From contig CADBRC010000154.1 in assembly GCA_902796985.1 (NCBI GenBank), positions 1 to 11,228 on the forward strand: a DNA stretch of 11,228 bases, given 5' to 3'. The first letter of the stretch is position 1. Every line of letters begins with the position of its first letter. The stretch is from an uncultured Spirochaetaceae bacterium. GTDB taxonomy: Bacteria > Spirochaetota > Spirochaetia > Treponematales > Treponemataceae. This document shows, piece by piece, positions 6,253 through 11,228 of this stretch. The notes below the pieces were generated by a model. The model did not search any database, had not been told where the DNA came from, and saw only the letters and a program-made list of their open reading frames with translations. The position numbers and the translations under genes are program-made.

Positions 6253-7803
6253 ATGAAAGATGTTTTGGTTATAGGGGCAGGACCCGCCGGACTTACAGCG
6301 GCATACGAGCTGCTTACGAAAGGAAAGGATTTCAGGGTCACAATCTTTGAGGAGACAAATCAGCTGGGGGGCATCTCCCGCACGGTGGAATATAAGGGTA
6401 ACAGGATGGATATGGGCGGTCACCGCTTCTTCTCCAAGGTGCCTGAGGTGAACGAGTGGTGGGAGAAGATGCTTCCCCAGCAGGGGGCGCCGTCAAAGGA
6501 CGACATAGTGCTGGGCCGGAGCGTGACGCTCAAGGCTGGCGGCCCCGATCCGGAGAAGGGGGACCGCGTGATGTTGCGCCGGAACAGGGTGTCACGCATA
6601 TTTTTCAACCAGAAGTTCTTCGATTATCCTATCTCGCTCAAGCCGGAGACCTTCGTCAACATGGGGCTTGGAACGACGATTGTCGTCGGATTCAGCTACA
6701 TCAAGTCCTGCCTCTTTAAAAGAAAGGAAAATTCCCTCGAAGACTTCTATATAAACCGCTTCGGACGCAAGCTCTATTCGATGTTCTTTGAGCGTTATAC
6801 GGAGAACCTCTGGGGCCGCCACCCCTCGCAGATAGACCCGTCCTGGGGGGCACAGCGGGTCAAGGGCCTTTCGATTATGGCCGTCCTTGCCAACGCCATT
6901 TCCAAGATTTTCTCGGGCAAGAAGCGCAAGGTGGAAACTTCCCTTATAGAAGAGTTCAGCTACCCCAAGCTCGGACCGGGTCAGCTCTGGGAAGTGACTG
7001 CTTCAGAGATAGAGAAGCTTGGCGGCACGATAATCATGGGGGCCAGGGTCGTTTCCCTGCACAAGGACGGGGACCGCATGACCGGTTTGACCTACGTCAA
7101 GGACGGGTGTGAGCATGAGATGACCGGCGACTTCATCATTTCCTCCATGCCGGTGAAGGATCTCGTCGGCGGCATGAACGATGTCCCGGAAGATATCGCC
7201 GGCATCGCCCGCGGCCTGCCATACCGCGACTACATGACTGTTGGCGTGCTGGTGCCTCGCCTGAACCTGAAGAACAAGACCAGGCTCAAGACTGTTTCTG
7301 ACATTGTTCCCGACGACTGGGTTTACGTGCATGACAGGAGCGTGGATATGGGCCGCTTCCAGATTTACAACAACTGGTCTCCCTACCTGGTCAAAGACCT
7401 GGAGCATACGGTCTGGGTCGGGCTCGAGTACTTCTGCAATGAGGGCGATGCGATGTGGTCCATGACCGATGAGGCTGTTGCCCGTAAGGGAATCGGCGAG
7501 ATGGTTACGATGAAGCTCATCGACAAGGCGGATGACGTGCTGGATTTCCACGTGGAGCGGGTCAAGAAGGCGTATCCCGCCTACTTTGATACCTATTCCC
7601 GGATGGATGAGCTGGTTGCCTACCTGAACGGCATCGGTAACCTCTTCTGCGTGGGCCGCAACGGCCAGCACCGCTACAACAACATAGACCACTCCATGTG
7701 TACGTCGTTCGAAGCTGTCAAGGACATCATCAGCGGTATAGGCGACCACAGCAACGTCTGGCAGGTCAACACGGAGAAAGAGTACCACGAGGAGAAGAAA
7801 TAG
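6253..7803 (+). CDS. FAD-dependent oxidoreductase, UDP-galactopyranose mutase-like / amino-oxidase family
   Basis: This 516-residue flavoprotein starts with a dinucleotide-binding fold: VLVIGAGPAGL at residues 4-14, with the adenosine-ribose acidic residue near E33 and LGGISRT at about 38-44. The MGGHRFF segment follows at about 55-61. Near the end is a second FAD-binding block, CVGRNGQHRYNNID, from about 466. This arrangement belongs to the COG1232 group, which includes UDP-galactopyranose mutases and related enzymes of glycan biosynthesis. The exact reaction cannot be assigned. The ATG at 6253 is preferred over an in-frame TTG at 6217, because it places the beta1-GxGxxG motif at the N-terminus and the upstream 12 residues are not family-like. 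The gene heads an operon with the TrpR-type regulator two bases downstream. Its neighbours suggest an envelope-glycan role, but an aromatic-metabolite oxidase is not excluded. Confidence 0.85.
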   Translation: MKDVLVIGAGPAGLTAAYELLTKGKDFRVTIFEETNQLGGISRTVEYKGNRMDMGGHRFFSKVPEVNEWWEKMLPQQGAPSKDDIVLGRSVTLKAGGPDPEKGDRVMLRRNRVSRIFFNQKFFDYPISLKPETFVNMGLGTTIVVGFSYIKSCLFKRKENSLEDFYINRFGRKLYSMFFERYTENLWGRHPSQIDPSWGAQRVKGLSIMAVLANAISKIFSGKKRKVETSLIEEFSYPKLGPGQLWEVTASEIEKLGGTIIMGARVVSLHKDGDRMTGLTYVKDGCEHEMTGDFIISSMPVKDLVGGMNDVPEDIAGIARGLPYRDYMTVGVLVPRLNLKNKTRLKTVSDIVPDDWVYVHDRSVDMGRFQIYNNWSPYLVKDLEHTVWVGLEYFCNEGDAMWSMTDEAVARKGIGEMVTMKLIDKADDVLDFHVERVKKAYPAYFDTYSRMDELVAYLNGIGNLFCVGRNGQHRYNNIDHSMCTSFEAVKDIISGIGDHSNVWQVNTEKEYHEEKK

Positions 7804-7805
7804 TC

Positions 7806-8129
7806 ATGCGCATCAAGAATACCGAGACCCTTGAAAACGAGAAGAACGTAGACTCAATAGCGCAGATATGCTCGCTTTTGGCGGAGGTCACCGACGAGAA
7901 GCTGATATATGACTTCTTTGGATGCCTCTTTACTAAGTCGGAGCTGAAGGACTTTGCCAACCGCTGGCATTTGGTCAAGGAACTCCGCGCCGGAACGACC
8001 CAGCGGGAAATCGCGAAGAAGTACGGGATGTCGCTCTGCAACATCACGCGCGGTTCCCGGGAGCTCAAGAAGGAGGATTCCGCTTTCAAGCGGATGCTTG
8101 CCCTCTTGGACGCGCGGGGGGAGGAATAG
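7806..8129 (+). CDS. trpR: TrpR-family transcriptional repressor
   Basis: This 107-residue protein has the length and all-helical layout of TrpR. The helix-turn-helix is QREIAKKYGMSLCNITRGS (about residues 65-83). It contains the ITRGS element that in E. coli TrpR holds Arg84-Gly85 at the tryptophan pocket and DNA-reading helix. The preceding helix has FANRWHLVKELRAGT, whose spacing resembles YerC and chlamydial TrpR proteins, with an Arg where TrpR uses Arg54 to bind the corepressor. A ligand of L-tryptophan or another indole compound is therefore likely but unproven. The start ATG at 7806 follows GAGGAG at 7789-7794 with a long 11-base spacing. The upstream stop codon is two bases away, so the gene is probably co-transcribed and coupled with the FAD oxidoreductase. 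No trp biosynthesis gene is visible. Confidence 0.83.
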   Translation: MRIKNTETLENEKNVDSIAQICSLLAEVTDEKLIYDFFGCLFTKSELKDFANRWHLVKELRAGTTQREIAKKYGMSLCNITRGSRELKKEDSAFKRMLALLDARGEE

Positions 8130-8141
8130 GCCGGGAGGCCG

Positions 8142-9074
8142 TCAGTTCTGGTCGAAGTAACTTCTCAGAATGATTCCCTGGTCGTAGTTGCCGAAGCCCT
8201 TGCCGAAGATGTTCATGCCTCCGACATGCTCCGCGTCATCCTTCACGCCGATCTTGACGCGGATGGAATGGTGCTCGCCTATCTTCAGGTCATCCAGCTT
8301 GACATCGGACATCTTTACCCCGTCTACGAAGCTGCCTTCCGCAGTGACGGCGAAGTGTTTGAGCAGACCGTATTGAGAGCCTTCCAGTTTCCACCAGAGC
8401 GGGGTGTAGCGGCCCCGCTTGTCGCCGTAGTCGCCGGGTGAAATCCATGTGCCCAGCTCCACTTTGTTTATCCAGACGGTGATGTCCGACGGCCAGTTGG
8501 CATTGGTTCCCGGGGTTTCCGACGAGAGTTCCATGCTCAGCTCAAGCTTGGAAAGCTTCTTGGGGTCGTACATCGTATTGTTCGGGAACTTGTACTCGAA
8601 GCTGCCCGAGCCGCACCAGAGCAGTCCGGCCTTCATGCGGTCGGGGTTCAGGAAGGAGTCCGGGATGTCCAGAAGCCCGATTATCTTTTCTGAGGAGCAG
8701 AGTCCGCAGGGGGCGGTCACCTTGCAGTCGGTGAAGATGCCGATGGGCATTTCTATCTCCGTGTAGTTCTTCTGCCCGTCCTGCTTCTCCGGGAACTGTA
8801 TCAGGATGTCCCGGAAGGAGGGGCGGCAGAGCTTCTGGTTGCCCTTCTTGGCCTTCACGGACTCGGTAAAGATAAGCCCCGCGTCTTCCAGAATCGATAT
8901 GTGCGTTGCGACGGTGGATTGGGGGAGTTTCAGCTCCTCGGCAATTTCGTTGATGTTCAGGGTCTTCTCCCTCGTCAGCCTGAGCATTTCCAATCGTGGT
9001 TCCGAGGCAAGAGCCTTGATTTTCTTTATATCCTCAAGAGGATTAATGACCATTGTCGTTTCTGATTCGCCCAT
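8142..9074 (-). CDS. ArsR-like winged-helix regulator with large C-terminal beta-rich domain
   Basis: The first 80 or so of 310 residues form an ArsR-type winged helix: ALASEPRLEMLRL (about 21-33), NINEIAEELKLPQSTVATHI as the helix-turn-helix (40-59), then LEDAGLI (62-68). A linker and about 200 residues of Trp-, Gly- and Asp-rich, probably beta-sheet sequence follow. The C-terminal part has cysteines at 117, 123, 126 and 154, including a CGLC pair (123-126), and motifs such as GLLWCG, EYKFPN and VELGTWISPGDYGD. I recall similar two-domain regulators in Firmicutes and spirochaetes but know no ligand. The extra domain suggests a small-molecule or sugar-derived signal rather than a metal. It converges on trpR (12 bases apart) and is divergent from the YidC-sulfatase fusion gene, which it may control. 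The ATG at 9074 is chosen from promoter spacing; ATG at 9053 is an alternative. Confidence 0.82.
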   Translation of the reverse strand: MGESETTMVINPLEDIKKIKALASEPRLEMLRLTREKTLNINEIAEELKLPQSTVATHISILEDAGLIFTESVKAKKGNQKLCRPSFRDILIQFPEKQDGQKNYTEIEMPIGIFTDCKVTAPCGLCSSEKIIGLLDIPDSFLNPDRMKAGLLWCGSGSFEYKFPNNTMYDPKKLSKLELSMELSSETPGTNANWPSDITVWINKVELGTWISPGDYGDKRGRYTPLWWKLEGSQYGLLKHFAVTAEGSFVDGVKMSDVKLDDLKIGEHHSIRVKIGVKDDAEHVGGMNIFGKGFGNYDQGIILRSYFDQN

Positions 9075-9083
9075 AATGAAACT

Positions 9084-9112
9084 ATTATAACGGTTTTTGT
9101 TGATATTGTCTA
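9084..9112 (-). promoter_or_regulatory. sigma-70 promoter of the ArsR-like gene
   Basis: On the minus strand TAGACA (9112 to 9107, one mismatch to TTGACA), a 17-base spacer and a perfect TATAAT (9089 to 9084) form a near-consensus promoter. The -10 box ends nine bases before the ATG at 9074, predicting a leader of only two or three bases. Confidence 0.75.
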
Positions 9113-9140
9113 GAAAAAAACAGAACTTTTACCAGCTCCG

Positions 9141-9169
9141 TTGAAAAGAGCTTGGGATTGTGCTATTAT
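9141..9169 (+). promoter_or_regulatory. sigma-70 promoter of the YidC-sulfatase fusion gene
   Basis: TTGAAA (9141-9146), a 17-base spacer and TATTAT (9164-9169) lie upstream, and the -10 box ends seven bases before the ATG at 9177. This implies a leaderless transcript. The -35 boxes of this and the divergent promoter are about 28 bases apart, so one regulator could affect both. Confidence 0.68.
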
Positions 9170-9176
9170 GTCGGTC

Positions 9177-11228
9177 ATGCTTCGAGTCGTTGCTTTTCTC
9201 TATTCCCTTGCCGTGGAACCTATAGAATATATCCTGGAAACGGCGTTCTGCTATTTCCGAAGCTTTTTCTCCGGACAGGCATCCATACCGATGGCGATAG
9301 TGGCTGTCAGCCTGCTCGTGAATCTCCTGACTCTTCCCATCTACAATGCGGCGGATGCGAAACAGCTGGAAGAGAGGAATCTGCAGAAGAAGCTTAGCAG
9401 AGGGATTGCGCATATAAAAGCGGCATTCAAAGGCGACGAGCGCTTCCTTATGCTCTCTGAGTACTACAGACAGAATCATTACAGTCCCCTTTATGCACTC
9501 CGGAGCTCGCTGTCCATTTTGGTGCAGGTGCCCTTCTTTGTTGCGGCCTACCACTTTCTGTCGAATTGTCCTGAGCTTGCTGGTGTCAGTCTCGGCCCCA
9601 TAGGAGACTTGAAAGAGCCGGATGCACTGCTGCCCATAGGAAGCCTGCGTCTGAACCTGCTTCCAATCCTGATGACCGCGATAAATATAGTCTCGGGGGC
9701 GATATATACGAGGTCCGCGCCTGTCCGCGAGAAAGTCCAGGTCTACGGTCTTGCCCTTGTGTTCCTTGTCCTGCTGTACGGGTCTCCGAGCGGCCTTGTA
9801 TTCTACTGGACGCTCAACAACCTCTTTTCGCTGGCGAAAAACTTTATACAGGGGCGCAGGAATCCCCGGTCGTGGATCAAGACGCTCTTCTGTCTTGCCC
9901 TTGTGGCTTTCTGCCTGTATATGGCGTTCTTCAAGCCTCGTGCCCACCTGTATAAGAAATTCGTGCTGTATGCCGTCACTCTTGCCGTTTGCCTTCTGTG
10001 CATCTTCTCCGGACGGGTAAAAGCTTGGCTTGCGAGAGTTCTTATGCAGGGCAGGGGAATAGCTGAACATGACATTAAGCTATTTGACCGAATATTCGTG
10101 ACTTCCTGTCTGGGCCTGTTTCTTCTTATTGGTAGTGCGATACCCCTTTCTGTCTTAGGCTCTGATCCGGATGCATTCTCGTTCCTCGAGGGCTACAGTT
10201 CTCCCTTCCGTCTTTTTTGGCCTACGTTCATAAAGGCAGCGGGGCTGATTCTGCTCTGGCCTCTCTTCATTTATAGCCTGTCTGAGGTGAAAGAAAGAAA
10301 GATAATGTCGGTTCTTTCAGGTCTGATGTTTGTTTCGGCTCTGCTGAACTTCTATACTTTCTCCGGGGACTATGGAATTTTATCGGATTTGCTCGTGTAT
10401 GAGCGTGATGATGTTTTTAGTACGGGGGTGGGAGTAAAATTTTTGAATCTGCTTGTTCTTGCCCTTGTTGCGGTGCTGGTATGTGTAACCATGCAAAAAA
10501 AACTTCGTAAGATTTTGCTTTTTATAGTCATTGTCCTCAATATTGCTGTGGCGGGTCACGCTCTTGTGGAGGCAGGAAGGACGAAGCGCGGGTATGACAT
10601 AGCTCTCTCCATCGTGCGGCGAAACGAAGCGAATTCGTCTGTGGAAAATATGGAACCGATCTTCACTCTGTCAAGAACAGGTAAGAACGTGTTTTGCATT
10701 ATGTTGGACAAGGCTACAGGGGCTTATCTGGAGGAGTGCTTTAGGGAAGACCCTAAATTGTATGAGCAATATGAAGGCTTTGTATTCTACCCGAATACAG
10801 TATCGTACAGTTATGGAACGCTTGCTGGTTTTCCAGGTTTATACGGTGGTTATGAATATGTGCCTGCCGTGATGAACCTGAGGAAGGACGTCTCGATGCA
10901 TGATAAGCTCGAGGAGGCAACATCTCTTTTGCCTCGGATTTTTTCAAGGAATGGGTATTCCTCCGTTATGACGGATATTCCTCCTGCAACATTAAGCACA
11001 ACAAAAGTTGATGCATATTTTATGGATAAGTTTCCAGAGAATATAAAAAGCTTTGTAACTGAACGCGTATATGAGAAAAGTTGGAGAAAAGAGCATGGTT
11101 TTGGTGTGTCCAACTTCCAGCTTGAAATTGATAGAAAGCGTTTTCTGTCTTATAGCGTTTTAAGAGCGTGTCCGAATTTTCTCAGGACAAAGATGTATGC
11201 TGATGGGAGCTACTTGATAAGTTACTAT
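9177..11228 (+). CDS. YidC/Oxa1-like membrane domain fused to a sulfatase/LtaS-type phosphotransferase domain, N-terminal part
   Basis: The frame is open for 684 codons from the ATG at 9177 to the right edge without a stop. Residues about 37-226 follow the YidC core. They include a first core helix ending in LLTLP (50-54) and a cytoplasmic charged hairpin (60-96). Then come SPLYALRSSLSILVQVPFF (103-121), further helices near 160-178 and 186-204, and GLVFYWTLNNLFSLAKNFI (206-224). The pore-groove Arg of YidC (R366 in E. coli) aligns with Asn49. About seven more hydrophobic segments follow (near 234-252, 261-277, 306-326, 347-366, 376-394, 421-438 and 445-461). A soluble domain begins at NVFCIMLDKATGAYL (504-518), the first strand and metal-ligand D510 of the alkaline-phosphatase/sulfatase superfamily. 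T548 in SYGTLAGFPGLYGG is the candidate nucleophile. I infer an outward-facing enzyme that transfers or removes a phosphate-linked or sulfate group on an envelope glycan. The 3' part is visibly richer in A+T than the 5' part. Confidence 0.78.
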   Translation, partial: MLRVVAFLYSLAVEPIEYILETAFCYFRSFFSGQASIPMAIVAVSLLVNLLTLPIYNAADAKQLEERNLQKKLSRGIAHIKAAFKGDERFLMLSEYYRQNHYSPLYALRSSLSILVQVPFFVAAYHFLSNCPELAGVSLGPIGDLKEPDALLPIGSLRLNLLPILMTAINIVSGAIYTRSAPVREKVQVYGLALVFLVLLYGSPSGLVFYWTLNNLFSLAKNFIQGRRNPRSWIKTLFCLALVAFCLYMAFFKPRAHLYKKFVLYAVTLAVCLLCIFSGRVKAWLARVLMQGRGIAEHDIKLFDRIFVTSCLGLFLLIGSAIPLSVLGSDPDAFSFLEGYSSPFRLFWPTFIKAAGLILLWPLFIYSLSEVKERKIMSVLSGLMFVSALLNFYTFSGDYGILSDLLVYERDDVFSTGVGVKFLNLLVLALVAVLVCVTMQKKLRKILLFIVIVLNIAVAGHALVEAGRTKRGYDIALSIVRRNEANSSVENMEPIFTLSRTGKNVFCIMLDKATGAYLEECFREDPKLYEQYEGFVFYPNTVSYSYGTLAGFPGLYGGYEYVPAVMNLRKDVSMHDKLEEATSLLPRIFSRNGYSSVMTDIPPATLSTTKVDAYFMDKFPENIKSFVTERVYEKSWRKEHGFGVSNFQLEIDRKRFLSYSVLRACPNFLRTKMYADGSYLISYY

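Noticed and set aside
8129..8140. GGCC-GGGA-GGCC hairpin between the convergent trpR and ArsR-like genes
   Set aside because: A four-bp stem without a T-run is too weak for an intrinsic terminator, so no terminator is claimed in this 12-base gap.
9093..9121. Inverted repeat GTTTTT / AAAAAC between the divergent promoters at 9075-9176
   Set aside because: The arms are short A/T-runs with a 17-base centre, expected by chance in A+T-rich promoter DNA.
9129..10070. Minus-strand open frame of 313 codons opposite the YidC-like region
   Set aside because: It would start inside the fusion gene and has low-complexity basic composition. The plus frame carries clear membrane helices and YidC motifs.

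Overview
The window looks like chromosomal DNA from a spirochaete, probably a Treponema-related species of moderate to high G+C. This is an inference from gene content: a long 'clade X'-type phosphofructokinase, an Rsm22-type methyltransferase, a chemoreceptor behind a sigma-28 promoter, and what looks like a degraded PilZ-type gene. No rRNA, tRNA, CRISPR array, insertion sequence or phage gene was seen. Coding density is very high, and no stretch over 300 bases lacks a gene.

Left part (1-1915). An Rsm22-family methyltransferase runs off the left edge on the minus strand. It is divergent from a GT2 glycosyltransferase, with only 40 bases between the two start codons. Next comes a 122-codon ORF that may be the remnant of a two-domain PilZ-type protein.

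Centre (1916-6136). A complete methyl-accepting chemotaxis protein is preceded by an exact sigma-28 -10 box and a strong Shine-Dalgarno sequence. It ends at a perfect 15-bp terminator hairpin shared with the convergent operon. That minus-strand operon is phosphofructokinase followed by the beta subunit of indolepyruvate:ferredoxin oxidoreductase. It thus puts a glycolytic enzyme next to an aromatic 2-oxoacid enzyme whose alpha subunit is not in view.

Right part (6137-11228). An FAD-dependent, UDP-galactopyranose-mutase-like oxidoreductase is followed two bases later by a TrpR-type repressor. A convergent ArsR-like regulator with a large C-terminal domain comes next. Divergent from it is a very large membrane protein that runs off the right edge. 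Its N-terminal part is a YidC/Oxa1 fold lacking the groove arginine, and its C-terminal part is the start of an extracytoplasmic sulfatase/LtaS-type phosphotransferase domain. This fusion is the most unusual object in the window.

Two themes link the regions. First, several genes (glycosyltransferase, UGM-like oxidoreductase, YidC-sulfatase fusion) point to synthesis or decoration of cell-envelope glycans. Second, first genes of transcripts tend to have a sigma-70-like promoter whose -10 box ends only 6 to 10 bases before the ATG, implying leaderless or nearly leaderless mRNAs. Downstream or sigma-28-driven genes instead carry Shine-Dalgarno sequences.
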